Shown here piece by piece: positions 10,059-22,209 of a DNA stretch of 64,000 nt. The notes below the pieces were generated by a model. It did not search any database. It saw only the letters and a program-made list of their open reading frames with translations, and had not been told where the DNA came from. Both the position numbers and the translations under genes were made by a program. How positions within the stretch are numbered: the stretch's first letter is position 1; every line of letters begins with the position of its first letter. The DNA is from Macrostomum hystrix (lineage: Eukaryota; Platyhelminthes; Macrostomidae): the NCBI GenBank assembly GCA_950097015.1, contig CATNEN010000038.1, positions 33,194,501-33,258,500 on the forward strand, in the 5' to 3' direction.

Positions 10059-10859
10059 TGTTGTCATCGCTGCTGCATTTATATTCGATTGAGTGCTGCG
10101 TTGAGCACAGAAATCACTTATTTTTATGTTGTCCCTAACAACAACAACAACAACAACATCCCGGCTGTAAAAATTATAAGCCTCTGAATCATTTATAAAT
10201 TTTAAAAACATAATTTTTCATTTGCAATGTAGTACAATCAGCTCAGACATTCGATTTTCCAGTGAACAGCACACCCACCCCCTCCAACTCGATCTTCCTC
10301 CCTCAAAAGCAGTGCCGAGCCAGCCAGCCAGACCTGTAGATGGAAAGAGAGACGACTTCGATCGTCTTCAGTCTATGGCCACAGGGGTGACATTATCGAT
10401 TGGTTAAAGCAGACACACTGCTTCTCTTTTTCAAGGCAGAGCAGTGGCCTTCCACACCCTTTTACCATAGACTATGAATTTAGAGACAGGGCCGTCCCCT
10501 TTCGCTTTCGAAGGTTTAAAGAAAGGGTGGCAAGCAAAGTAGCAGTCTTTTAGTTTTAGCCCGACCCAACTGCTCGATCGAACTGCAGCTTACAGTCAAA
10601 TATAATTCAGAGATCCATCCACAATTCGAATCAACAGTCAGCCTTCTATTTGCTTGGACAAAGTTAAAACTGGCTACAGATATTATACCGACAGAGAGCC
10701 ACAGGATCTATTATTATGTCAACAGCGAGCATTAGGATCTAATATATTTCTACGCAGCTCAGAACTGCATTACAATTACTGAGATTACTAATATATTATA
10801 ATTATAGAGAACTGCATGCGCTATTAACTATTATATTTACAGACCGATTGTTATATGTA

Positions 10860-11014
10860 TACAAACACTAATTGCAGGGCCTATTATATATACAAATACT
10901 AATAGCAGGGCCTATTATATATACAAAGACTAATTAAAGGGCCTATTATATATACAAATACTAATTGCAGGGCCTATTATATATACAAAGACTAATTAAA
11001 GGGCCTATTATATT
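10860..11014. repeat. 31-bp tandem repeat, five copies
   Basis: TACAAA starts recur at 10860, 10891, 10922, 10953 and 10984, exactly 31 bp apart. Each unit contains GGGCCTATTATATA. Copies alternate between AATTGCAGGG-type and AATTAAAGGG-type units. Confidence 0.9.
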
Positions 11015-11099
11015 AACCCAGCTTGTAATTCATATTTATGAGCAGAGACTTACACGGCCTATTTTAAATACAGAGCCTTTTTCTTATTTGCAGCGCATC

Positions 11100-11240
11100 T
11101 TCACTCTCCAGCAGCAGCATAAGCAGCACCAGCAGTAGCGTCAGAAGCATCAGCAGAATCAGCAGAAGCAGCAGCCAGCAGCATCAGCAGCATCAGCAGA
11201 ATCTGCAGAAGCAGAAGCAGCAGCCAGCAGCATCAATAGC
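11100..11240. repeat. CAG-rich low-complexity tract
   Basis: Interrupted CAGCAG/CAGAAG triplets. No supporting gene structure around it. Confidence 0.7.
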
Positions 11241-12022
11241 CGCAGCCAGCCCCGTCCGCCTGTGCCCACTTCGAGGTGAGATAAATATTCAATTGTACAG
11301 CTGGATAGCATTAGTTAGCCTCTGCGAAATATAATCGAGTAGACTTTAGCATAGAAATTATATTCGAATTGCCTTTCCATGTTTTTTGCTTGTCGTCGCT
11401 GCCGCCGCCAGTCAAAATTAAATCAAATTATTGAATGTCATAAGACATAGAGTCTGTGTCAATCAGTGTCAATCAGTCAGTCAATCGATCTCGAACGAAA
11501 CAATACATTCAGTATACTGTACACTGCTGCTGCTCTAATGCAATATCAATAACGAGAGAAAAAGAGTGCTTGCGAGCAAAGCCATAGAGGAAGCGTGGTC
11601 TTCCCAGTTCTAAAAATAGCTGCAGAGCTAGCGCGTGAATTTAAATACGCGTGAATTTAAATACACTGTTTACGTTGTTATAAACGAGAGAAGATGAAAG
11701 TGATTTTAGGAAGGCCTTTATGTTCATTTTTTGTCTTAATCTGACTTCCGAATAAATAAATCTAAATAGTAAGCTAAATGGAGCAGAACTGAACTGCTGC
11801 GCACTGAAATATAAGCGCTATACGAAAATTGCTATGTTTGCGTTTCAATGAGGCCCAAATGGCTCTCCGAAAAGACCGAATAATGAGTCGAAAAAAGCTG
11901 GGCAAAAATCTGAAAATTAGGAAAGTATAGGGACATATTTTATAAAGACAGACATAAGACAGATAAATAGCAGCAAGCCTAACTGAAACAAATTTAACAC
12001 TATAGTTTACATCCCTTAACTA

Positions 12023-13045
12023 ATGGCAGAACGAAGACTTATTTTAAACCTGTTGGTTGATTATTCTAAAAAATACGTTGGAGACTATGATCCAAATAAG
12101 CTTATGGTGGACGATTTAGACCTAGTGCTGGACGCTGGTGAAGATTTGCGAAACCCTTACACATTGCAAGAGGTGCGGTCATCGCGTGAAGAACCTGGTC
12201 CATCAATGCTGCCCAAGGACTTGACTCTCGATATGTTTTGATCAGTTAATGAGTCGACAAAGCCTGCCAATACCGCCAATCGGAACAAGTGGTCCGCTGG
12301 CGTCTTTGATTGGTGGCGCTCTGGCCGTTACAACGATTCTATTCGTGCTGTGCAAGAACTTAGTGATGAGCTAAACGAATTCCTTCCTGTTTTCATTCAT
12401 GAAGTGACCTGTGCCGATGGGACTCAATATCCGCCAAACACACTTGTGTCAATTGTTGCTGGTCTGCAACAAACTATCTGCAAGGTGAGTAAAGTTGATT
12501 TCTTTCGCAGTGAGTGATTCAGCATTGTGCGTGAAAGTCTGGACGCCCCATGAAGATTGGGATAAGAAATGGCTTAGGACTAGCCAGGAAATCTGCTGAA
12601 GTTGTTGGCTATGAAGATCGGGAGAAACTTTGGGAGAAAGTGTTGGGCGACAAAGATCTTACGAGTCTGATCAGAGCTTTGTTTTATCTCAACGGCTTGC
12701 ATTTTGCTCTACGTGGCGTTCAGGAACATAGTGCCCTGTGTATTTCGCAATTCAATGTGCAAGAGCAAGAGGGACAGAAATTTATTGTTTACATAAAGAT
12801 GACCACGAAGACGAATGCTGGTAGATTGCGCGACACTCGCTTCAAACGAAAGGAAGTTCTTCACTTCGCCAATACAGCCAATCCGGAACGTTGTCATGTT
12901 CGGCTTTTCAAGCTTTTTAAGAAATCCAGGCCTAGCCAGAGTAATAGATTTTACCTTCTGCCGCTGAAGCAACCATCAGAGAAGCAATGGTACTCGAATC
13001 GTCCAATTGGCGAAAACACCCTGACAAAATTAAAGAGTACAATAC
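12023..13045 (+). pseudogene. DUF3504 (Crypton-derived tyrosine recombinase) N-terminal and middle part
   Basis: Reads like the domain shared by ZMYM, QRICH1 and KCTD1-type proteins, which descends from Crypton tyrosine recombinases. Recognisable blocks are DGTQYPPNTLVSIVAGLQQ near 12417-12477, ALFYLNGLHFALRG near 12676-12717, ANPERCHVRLFKLF near 12878-12919 and YSNRPIGENTLTK near 12993-13030. Broken by an in-frame TGA at 12239-12241 and a frame change between about 12480 and 12550. The homology stops abruptly at about 13040, and the missing C-terminal part is found in opposite orientation at 13982-14287. Confidence 0.7.
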
Positions 13046-13981
13046 TTTTTCTAAAAACTAAAATTGTCATTGTCATTTGTCAACATAGCTAACATCAGAA
13101 ATAACATTTTCATTTTCTATTCCTTTAAATTCTGAAAGACATTGACCTGTTTTGATCAATCCAGGCTTTCTCTGGATTGATCCTATATGCCATCTAACTT
13201 GAACTTACTAATGTCGCACGTGTTAGGTTTAATGTCGATTGGCCTTCACATTGGCCTTTAGTTTAACTCTTTTAAATATCAATGAAAGGAATTTGCTCTG
13301 AAATAAAATATATGTTTTCTTTAATTACAATGCAATATAACACAAATGTCATTTTTAGTGCGTTCTACTGATTGACTTTTGTTTCTTCGATTATACTTCC
13401 CTGAATATCGATCGATCGGAATATCTGTCGGCGAAAGTAAAAAAGGTGCATGTATGTGACTTTCGTCCGCGCGGATTCTATTGCGGTAAAAACCGCATTG
13501 TGATGTGTGAACACAACAATGGGGTTTTCAATGAGGTTTTTATGAGGGAATTACCGCATTGAACCAACTATATGTATTTTAATTCAGTTAATATATCACA
13601 TATCAAATATTAAATTCATTATTTATATACAACTTCTGATGCGGTATTTAAAATGTAAGACTTTTAATGCAGTTTTCGATGTGGTTTTCAATGCAGTATT
13701 TATGTACAACTTTTGATGCTTTTTTGGATGGGGTATTTATATATGACTTTATGCTCTATTTATATTTAAATCCCTGCGAAGGTCTTTTCCAGGATGTATT
13801 TTTACCTGATAAAACAAACACCGAACTAGAATTCGTATTTTTCGAGTTTTATATTTTATAGTTCATTCTGGATGTCAAAAAACGAGACTATGCATATAAC
13901 TAAAAAAGAAAATTTGCAGGTCTTTTTAGTGCGTAGATCAGTTTTTAGTTATTAACAGTTGGGTTCATAGCATGCATGTAA
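13046..13981. other. non-coding AT-rich segment inside an apparent inversion
   Basis: No gene. Degenerate GATGCGGTTTTCAATG-like words recur around 13490-13720, an old, decayed repeat at most. Confidence 0.4.
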
Positions 13982-14287
13982 TCAATTTTTGATGATGAAT
14001 GAGCAGTTATTAAAACTGAAATTCAGCTGACGCTCACAGCAGACGCTAGCTACATCTGTCTCAGCCTTGCGTAGTATTCTAGTGTCCAATACAGCGCAGG
14101 AATTGGCGATTTGAATGTCGGACGTCCGCTTGTACGTGCGGACTCCAGCCAAACTTCGGTGACCTGTTCGTTCCATTATTTGCTGTTCTTCAACGCCAGC
14201 TTGGTAAAGACGTGTAGCACATGTAGCGCATAGACTATGATTAGTCTTGTGGCCAGAAATCTCGGCTTCAGTGCACATTTCATGCAT
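13982..14287 (-). pseudogene. DUF3504 recombinase C-terminal fragment, inverted
   Basis: Encodes GHKTNHSLCATCATRLYQ, then IMERTGHRSLAGVRTYKRTS: the second half of the catalytic fold, with the HSL(R)AT box, the GHRS box and a Tyr. The expected Arg of the H-x-x-R box reads Cys here (HSLC), so catalysis should be lost. It starts at the exact point in the domain where the plus-strand fragment ends, which suggests one gene broken by a 1.25-kb inversion. Confidence 0.7.
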
Positions 14288-15379
14288 AAACTTTGTATAT
14301 ATACGAGTACAAAGATATGGCCCTTGCCTTATAACTTTTAAATATGGTTTGGCAATTGGCAGTGCTTATTGTCAGGGTACCATGCCAGTAACTTTGTTTA
14401 ATACACTCTAATCTTGTTTTAATTATTAGAGATTCAAAAAACAATGTTGTTGTAGGCCCCTTAGCCTAAAACATAATAGTTCCTAGTCCTAGGCCTAGTT
14501 CCTAGGACTACTTTTAAATTTATTATCTTCATCTTATTGTTCTATGGTCTAGTTGACTAATGCTAGGCCAATGCTAGACATATCTATAAATTAGCTAGAC
14601 AAGATAGGCTTAAGCTATTTTTATAATATGTTAGAGTAGCTAGCTATATATATTCTTTTATTTGATTTCTCTAAGTAGGGCCTAATGTAGACACAATATT
14701 ATTGAAAAGAAGAAAAAATTAAATTGCATATAGGTGTATTTCTTTTTCATTTGTTAAGTTGATAGCTAGCTATATAGTTAACCTCATAAATATAATGGGT
14801 TACAATTGCGTTTGTCATATACTCATTACTAGTTCAACATCAAAATTATTATTACCTAGCTATTGAGTATTGTATTAATTAGCTAGCATGTTCCAGTTCA
14901 GAGTTTTGCATATTATTAAAGGTTATTTATAGCTTTTAAAATAAAATTTCAAATTTGAAGCTATATATACAAACAGCTAGCCCTAAATAGAATGAATCTA
15001 TAATAAATAAAGCTTTTTACAAAAATAATTGTCTAATCCTTTTAGTTTTGTCATTTATAAAATTTGAGTTCTAAACAACCATTACTATCATTTACTATTT
15101 ACGTCGTACAATTATAGATTAAAGAACAATATTTATTGTTATAAATTTGCCGATTTAACAAATTGCTTCTATTGCATACATTTTATTACTTTTCTAAAAC
15201 AATTGTCTCTTACAATTTATAGTAATAAGACCAGTTGCAGTTGAAGTAGAAATATATGTTTATATATATCTTATATTTTTATTTTTTGTCTATAGATATA
15301 TCCACATAGAAATAAAGGGGAGAGTAAATTACTTGTACATTCATGTGATTCAGCTTGTTCTTGACTTCAAAAGTATTTC
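14288..15379. other. non-coding AT-rich stretch
   Basis: Nothing recognisable. Short GGCCTAGG-like and TAGCTAGC-like words are common here and again at 18.9-19.6 kb. Confidence 0.5.
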
Positions 15380-15622
15380 TCCAAGGAGACTGACCAACTT
15401 GACCGAAAATGGCTTCCTGATGTTGTCTTTCCTTTGCTACGAGATATCCATGAATATGGAATTTACTATGTTAACAAGGAAGTCATCCGGACTAACATTC
15501 GACGAAGAGGCAGCTTTGCATATTCATTACGACTCATCTGTGCAGAATCTGCAGAATGTAAAGCTGTTGCTATGCTATCCATGAATGAGTTGCCACTTGT
15601 CCAGACTGTTGATTTAACTTAG
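15380..15622 (+). pseudogene. gene fragment of unknown kind
   Basis: A frame reads ETDQLDRKWLPDVVFPLLRD, then HEYGIYYVNKEV, with a protein-like composition, ending at a stop at 15620. I do not recognise it. It lies upstream of a transposase relic in the same orientation and could be its 5' part. Confidence 0.25.
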
Positions 15623-15795
15623 CGAAGACTAAACAAACATAGTGGCCACAGAGACATAACACAGATGACACAGAACACAGAATAACACAGAATCCTCGCC
15701 ATCAATGGCAGCGTGGATCAATGGAGTGCCGTAAGTTTATCAAAGAAAAGGCAATAAGTACGGATGGTGGACCAACTTAAATTTACGAGGAAGGT

Positions 15796-17603
15796 TTGAA
15801 ACAGTTTCACGTAGGAAATTGCTCATTGGCTGCTACACGCCAATCATGCAGTCGCATTCAGAATGCTCCTAGCAAAGCACCACCTAGTAAAGAACTACAT
15901 TGCAAAGATCTGGATGAGCAAGAGGTGCTACTAATGCAAATGAACGATTGGAAAGTCTCAATGCAGCCTAGTGAAGGTGTTCAAGGATTTATTCAGCGCA
16001 TTAGTATTACACCATTTGGCATTGTGATTTATTGTGCCAAACAGCAGCAGCTATTGCGCCAATTATTGAGAAATAATCCCGACACTCCCGTCCATATTGA
16101 CGCCACTGGTGGTCTCGTGTGCAAATCGGATGTTGTACCTGCGAGGGTTCTTCTTTGTAGCGTAGTTGTTGGTATCCGTACCTCATCCACTGTGAAATCA
16201 CTACCAGCGCCACAAACAGAGGCCGATTTATAGTCCACAAAGACTGAAGATATCACAGCCTGGTTAGACTCATTTCTGCTCAATTTTTCTCGCTTCGATG
16301 ACCGCGGTGGTTGGGAAATGAGACATGTTGGACCGCGCATCTACGTCACTGATTTCAGCTGGGTTTTTTGCACGGTATTCTTCGAGCTGCAGCAGAAGTG
16401 AATCTGGCTACCTATCTAAGGAAGCAGTATAAACGTTTAACTGCTTACGACATTAAGTCTCCATCGTACCCTATTGTATTTATTTGTAGTTCGCATCTGA
16501 TGCACCGCGTCGCTATTAAAAATAAGGAAAAGAAGACAACATTTTTACTTTTATTTGCTCAGCTTATCACCGCAGACAGCGTGAGTTTCGTGAATTCCCT
16601 CTGGAAGGCTATGCTACTCGTACGTGTGTTTTGCAGTCCCTATCTTACTTCTGATTGTCAGGCAGCTTACGATTTACTTTATCAGCACGCTTGTCGCTTA
16701 CCTAAAAGCTGCCACAAGGTTGTCGAGAATGTTATGAAAGCCGATTTGGAACCAGAACAAGAAAATGACTTGTAGGGTACAATAGGGTACGATGGAGACT
16801 TAAGTAGCATATGATCCTCTGTTTTGAAACGAAGAAGCGACTCTCCGATCAAATTCACCATTTGCTAGTATTTTCGACAAGCCAGAGCTTGATATATCTT
16901 TGGTTTGATGGTCTTCTGTATCTGTGGTTCGCTCTTTCGTTCTAATGTTCTGAGTTAAGTCAATAAGCGGTGAGTTTGACTCAATGTTTCCAGCGGTGTT
17001 AAACCTTCTCTAATGTGTTATATTTCTATCCTGATGTCTGATGTTATTTAAGCAATCACAATGATAGTAATCAATTGATATACTAAGTAAGAAGCAGTCA
17101 AGATCGAGATACTTATCGTATCCGTTCGATGGGTTGCGGTCCAAGGTCAAGGTCCAATATCTAGTAATCCAAACTATAGTCTGATCGGCTCTAGTGGAGT
17201 TCAAGGTTGAGAGTGGGGTGGTGCCGATGTTCCCGACTGCTTCGTACTTTCGTATGTTAAATAGGCAGTGTATGTTAGACTGTCATTGGTAGCCTGCGTT
17301 TAGCGAATTAGCGGATAGTAAGCGATAGTAAGCAATGCATTGGTTGGATTGCATTAGAACGCATATGGTAGAAGTGGCTACATCTCAATCTGATCAATCA
17401 ATTCACAGAACAAGGACATGAAGAGAATCCGCTTTTTTTGCCTGTCCCACTGGAAAGAATCTACAAACTTTATCTGCCACTTTTGCCACTTTAGAGTGTG
17501 TGTGTTTCACGGAACAACGATTACAAAGCATCTAACAAACAGTACAGTTGAAGCATGGTTTAGTTGGGTGAAAAATCGAGTACGCCGATAGAGTAGCTCA
17601 CGA
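15796..17603 (+). pseudogene. DDE-type transposase relic
   Basis: Blocks recur in the order seen in DDE transposases: PVHIDATGGLVCK near 16090-16128 (first acidic residue), YVTDFSW near 16343-16363 (second), and NSTVEAWFSWVKNR near 17542-17583 (probable Glu). Between them are FGIVIYCAKQQQLLRQLL and HGILRAAAEVNLATYLRKQY. It is broken by an in-frame stop (16231-16233) and a frame shift at about 16365, with further stops later. The family is uncertain; MULE-like and related groups share this D-A-T-G and T-D-F-S-W arrangement. The next gene at 17604 looks like its continuation. Confidence 0.5.
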
Positions 17604-18584
17604 TTGAAAATTAGCAACATGTTACGTGACCATCTCGATTGTGTGCTGGACAGACTTCGTAGAGTAAAAAAGGAGCAACAACCAGTGCTGCCTCCACGAA
17701 AAGCAAGGCATCGAAGACGACAGCAGAATGAGGATGCGCCCCATTTTCCGAAGGGTGATCCTTGGGCTTCAAGACCGAAAGAATGCAAACCCTCTTACTT
17801 AAGTGGAACACTTGTACCGAAGTGGCCCTTAAAGCGCAGCGGAATCCGCGAATGTGTATCTCAGTCGGAAAGCGTTGCAAACGCAATGAAAGTGCATCTC
17901 GATCTATCCGTTAAGGAACCATTCGTCTGCGTCAAAACTGACAACTGCGGCGAAGAAATTAAACTAGTAAACGACAGTAAGAACCCAGCTATCAGAAGGA
18001 CACGTTTTGTAGTCGGCAATCTCAGCGATTCACCACAAAGGCTAATCGTCAGCAAAAGCATTTCCTGTATCGACGCAAGCGGTATCAAAGTCTGTGTTAC
18101 AACTGGTGCCAAAAGCCAAGTCAAATCGAGTGACACAAAGATTCCAGTCGAACCTAGTGGCGCCATGAGCCCCATTGAATCGAGTAGCTCCAAGAATGAA
18201 GTCAAATCGAGTGGCGCCAAGAATAAAGTCGCATCAAGTGGCGCCAAGAAGTGTTCTACTAACCATGAAAAGTTAGGAAGTAGTCGCGCAGCATGCGGGA
18301 ACTCTGTAGTGACGGCCACTTGTAGAAGTAAACAGACCAAAGAACCCGCTTTTACAAAAAAAGAGTTTGTGATTTGCTTCTCCACGGAAGAGAAGTTTGG
18401 CACATTTTGTATTAGACGATTCGACAGGGACTCACTTCTTAGCGAACGTTGCTGGATTAGTGTCACGGTAAATAACTTTTGGTTTCTCTTATATTTGTCA
18501 GCTGCACTTACAGTTGAAGCACTCCAATTACCAGCCAGCGAATTACCAGCCGTCAAATGCCAGCGGCACTTGATATTCAAATAA
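17604..18584 (+). CDS. hypothetical protein, likely C-terminal tail of the DDE relic
   Basis: Open for 326 residues from an ATG at 17604, although the in-frame sequence upstream (LTNSTVEAWFSWVKN) suggests the true protein began earlier, with a stop in between. The first 60 residues are basic (RRVKKEQQPVLPPRKARHRR). A Ser/Lys low-complexity region of repeated SSGAKN-like units lies near residues 170-220 and is probably disordered. The end reads into hydrophobic intron-like sequence after about residue 285. No domain recognised. Confidence 0.35.
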   Translation: MKISNMLRDHLDCVLDRLRRVKKEQQPVLPPRKARHRRRQQNEDAPHFPKGDPWASRPKECKPSYLSGTLVPKWPLKRSGIRECVSQSESVANAMKVHLDLSVKEPFVCVKTDNCGEEIKLVNDSKNPAIRRTRFVVGNLSDSPQRLIVSKSISCIDASGIKVCVTTGAKSQVKSSDTKIPVEPSGAMSPIESSSSKNEVKSSGAKNKVASSGAKKCSTNHEKLGSSRAACGNSVVTATCRSKQTKEPAFTKKEFVICFSTEEKFGTFCIRRFDRDSLLSERCWISVTVNNFWFLLYLSAALTVEALQLPASELPAVKCQRHLIFK

Positions 18585-19890
18585 CTTTATGTCGAAATAC
18601 GAGAATCAGAAAAATTTGGTTTCAATTGCTGCTCCTTTAAATAAAATATTGTTTTTTGTTGATCCGCACGAAAATTTAAACAGTACTTTGTGCAATTTTC
18701 TCCCGTTTTATTTTGTCTATTTTTCTAACGTACGAAGGTCTAATTTTGATTTTCCATGGCTTTTTATTGAAGTGCAAACCACCTTTGATAAACATATCTT
18801 AGCTCCTCATAGCCAATTGTCTGGGTTGCTGTGTTTTTCTAGCCAGCTTACAAAGTATAATAAATTAGCCCTACGTTAGTTGCCATTGTAGTAAATTAAG
18901 CTTTATAGGCCTAGCTTTCTTTAAAATACTTTTAAAAAGTATCCTAAGTTTAAATTTCAATTACTATTTTATTTTATTACTAAATTAAAAGTGTAAATTG
19001 AAATAATTATTTGAATTTAGCTAGCTACTGACAAAATAGAGACCTGTAGAGTGTAGGCCTATCTAGGCAATTATTTCCATCATTAAACTTGACTTTATTG
19101 TCAATTGTCATTATAGTTAGGCCTTTCTGTTATAGCTATCCAATTATTCTCCTATTAGGTATTGATCTCTTACTAGTGAAGTGAATAATAGATCTATCGA
19201 TGATTGATAATGTTACTTGGCCCAGTTAGGCCTATACAAGTTTTGTATTGTGTGTGACAACATTATAGATCATTGATCAAGTTTACTTAAGGAGAGCTAG
19301 GCCTAGACTATCATTTTAATTTTGCTGACTGCTATCTTTGTAACAGACTAGAGCCTAGGCTACCAAAGAAATAAATATCAATATTTATCTAGTAGTGACT
19401 ATTTAATAATTTGTTTTTATATTCAGTTTTTGTTATTAGTTATACCTAGAAGAACTGTCTAAACATACTTAGCATTAAAATCTATCTTGACCCATAGGCG
19501 TAGCCAAATATTTTTGGTGTAAAGATTGTACAAATAGAATAATAAATAGCTAGGCCCAGCTATCAATCTTAATGATTATTAATAGTATTTCAATATATGA
19601 TAAGAAACTATTGTCCTGGTTTATTATATTGTTGACCAGAAGTTAAATACTTAAATATCTACCATTAGGGTAGCCATGAACTGGTAAGAAAATTAATTCC
19701 TTTACTTACTTGCCTAGTTTATTAACTATAAAAATTTTGTATTTGGTAATTTATTTAAATAGAACAAATCATTAAACCATTTTTCTAATTCCATGTTTTA
19801 AATAATAACTCAATCAATGACATTCATATTTAAAATCTATAATTGTCTTATTTTCTTTTTAAGCTTATATGACTAAATGAACCAAAACTA
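18585..19890. other. non-coding AT-rich stretch
   Basis: No gene seen on either strand. I looked for CACTA-type terminal repeats of the downstream transposase here and found none I could support. Confidence 0.45.
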
Positions 19891-21980
19891 ATGTCATCTC
19901 GACAATGTTATGAGAAACGTCATATAAAGAAATTTCTTCTTGACCAGGATGAAGATTCAATTCAAAGTATGTTATCTGATAATGAGGCTTCCAATAGTTC
20001 TTTACTACATATTCCAAGTACCACACTGCAATTAACTTCAGAATTGTTATTACAACCAAAACATGACCTCAATCCTAGTGAACATGAATTGGAATACAAA
20101 GAGGTAGGCAATAACAGTGACTGTTCTTTTGTATCAGATGCTAAAGAATCTACAGACTTTTCTGATGAAGAGTATGACATAGAAAGTGACCTAAAAGATT
20201 GGGCCTGTAAATTTAATATCAGTGGTAATGCTTTAAGTCATTTACTAAAGATTTTAAAGAAGCAAAATCCTGAATTACCTGCTGATGCTAGAACTTTGCT
20301 AGAAACAACCAGGAAAAGAAAAGAAATTAATGCCATTGTTGAAGTATTTCCTGGCAAATATTACCACTTTGGAGTTAAATCCGGTTTGCACTACATTTTG
20401 TCAACTGTTAAAGACAATTTTAACTTATATAACATGCAATCCTTGACTCTTTCATTGAATATTGATGGTGTTCCTCTTTTTAATAGTTTTGTAGCTGGAT
20501 TCTGGGTCATTTTAGGTGCAATAAATGAAATTGCAAATTCAGTTTTTGTTATTGGCATTTATCATGGCCAAAACAAGCCAGATTCAGCAAACATGTTTTT
20601 AAAAGAGGTTTGCAAAGAGCTTAGCATTATTTGCAATGAACCCTTTTGCTTTCAAAATCTTCAGCTATCATTTTCATTTGGATGGATTATTTGTGACCTT
20701 CCTGCAAAAAAATTAGTGAAGAATACTGTGGGAATCACTGGTTACAATTCATGTGACAGCTGTTTTACTCATGGTCAGCATTGTCATGAATCAAGAAGCA
20801 TAGTCTTTCCTGAGACAAATGCAGAAAGAAGAAGTAATGAAGCCTTTCGTGAACGATTACAAGTTGAGCATCACCATGGTCTATCAGAATTTGAGCTTTT
20901 GCCAGTTGACATGAATTATGCATTCACCATGGATTCTCTTCATATTCTATATAAAGGTGTTGCACTTAAAGTATTGTTGCTACTGTCAAGTAAAGGTCCA
21001 CTACAGTTCCAAATTGGTGAACCTGGTCAGATTGAGTTGAGTAAACTCCTTGATCAAATTGGAAATTTTGTACCATCTGATTTCCAACGGAGGCCAAGAG
21101 CCTTTAAGCATATCAGACTCTGGAAAGCAACAGAACTCCGCTTCTTTGTTATTTACCTTATACCACTTGTACTGCCTCGCTTTGTCAGAAACCAAAGGCT
21201 TATGGATTTGTTTCTATGCCTGCATTTGCTTGGTATACTTCTAAACACAGAAGATATCATTGATAATCAGCACCAGATTCTAGAAAGAATTCTTCAAGCT
21301 TTTTATTCTTGTGTAAATGATTTGCTTGGGCCCAGCTTCTTCAGTCCAGTTGTTCATGGACTTCAACATCTTGTAGAAGATTATAAGCTTCATGGGTGCA
21401 TAGAAAAGTTTTCTTCCTTCTCTTTTGAGAACTTTAATAGGTTATATTAAAAAAGCTGTCCATTCACCACATTTGCCTCTAGAGCAACTTGCCAACCGTG
21501 TCTCTGAAACAAACCCATGCCTCAAACGACTGACTATAGATAATGCTACATTTCCAATCATCAGCAGGCAGTACTTTTCCAGTTCATTTACGAGTTGTTG
21601 CCAGAGTTGCTTAGTCAATTTTTGATGTACAAGCAAGTGCAACTCAGCAAGGACTTGTTCCTCTCACTTAAGCAAAGAGATTCCTTTTTTGTATAAAAGA
21701 AAATGGTCAGTTTAAAGCATGCAAGCTGGTTAATATTATTCAAGACTCCATCGGATGTAAAACTTTACTGATGTATCATCAGTTTTCTGTCTGTCAAGGG
21801 TACTATCATCACCCACTGGATTCATCAAAGATTGTTTTCCCTATCTGGCTTGCAGAAACGCATTAAAGTTGTTGATGCAAATTCTGTGCACTCAAAGCTT
21901 TTTGTTGTGCCAAAAAACGGGACTTCATTCATGAGCAATTCGGAAATGTTTGGATGCATCATTCTTCATACTTTCTAGAA
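19891..21980 (+). pseudogene. EnSpm/CACTA-type transposase, decayed copy A
   Basis: A 519-residue open part (19891-21450) starts with an acidic N-terminus. It then shows the conserved run of this family: LSLNIDGVPLFNSF, FVIGIYHGQNKP, IICDLPAKKLVKNTVGITGY with a C-x2-C pair, FTMDSLHILYKGV and FVPSDFQRRPRAFKHIRLWKATE. The same blocks occur in the intact copy at 42237-44147. At about 21435 (after SFSFENF) a frame shift occurs and the homologous sequence continues in other frames to about 21980, with more breaks. It would have cut and pasted the element by DDE chemistry; this copy cannot make full-length protein. A DUF4806 gene follows in the same orientation. Confidence 0.75.
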
Positions 21981-22209
21981 TGGTAAGTGATTAAAAAGCT
22001 AGCCTAGAAAATGGTTAGAAAAAGTTGGGCCTTAAGATTTTTTTTCATTTTTAGATATGTTGCCTTATAGTCTCAATTACACTACCATCACACTAAGCAA
22101 GACATTGTACATTATCCTATAAAACTAATTTGATGGCAGCATTAAGAAGCTTTAAGAAGACTAAGGAAGTCATGTTTTAATTTTAAATCCATGTACCCCT
22201 TCTTTTCAG

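Larger units (their letters stand above)
10059..12022. other. non-coding stretch with simple and tandem repeats
   Basis: No gene seen. Contains a CAA run at about 10139-10157, the 31-bp array at 10860-11014 and a CAG-rich patch at about 11100-11240. Confidence 0.6.

Noticed and set aside
17861-18580. 239-residue antisense frame
   Set aside because: Lies wholly opposite the 17604-18584 frame, which has the better context after the transposase motifs.
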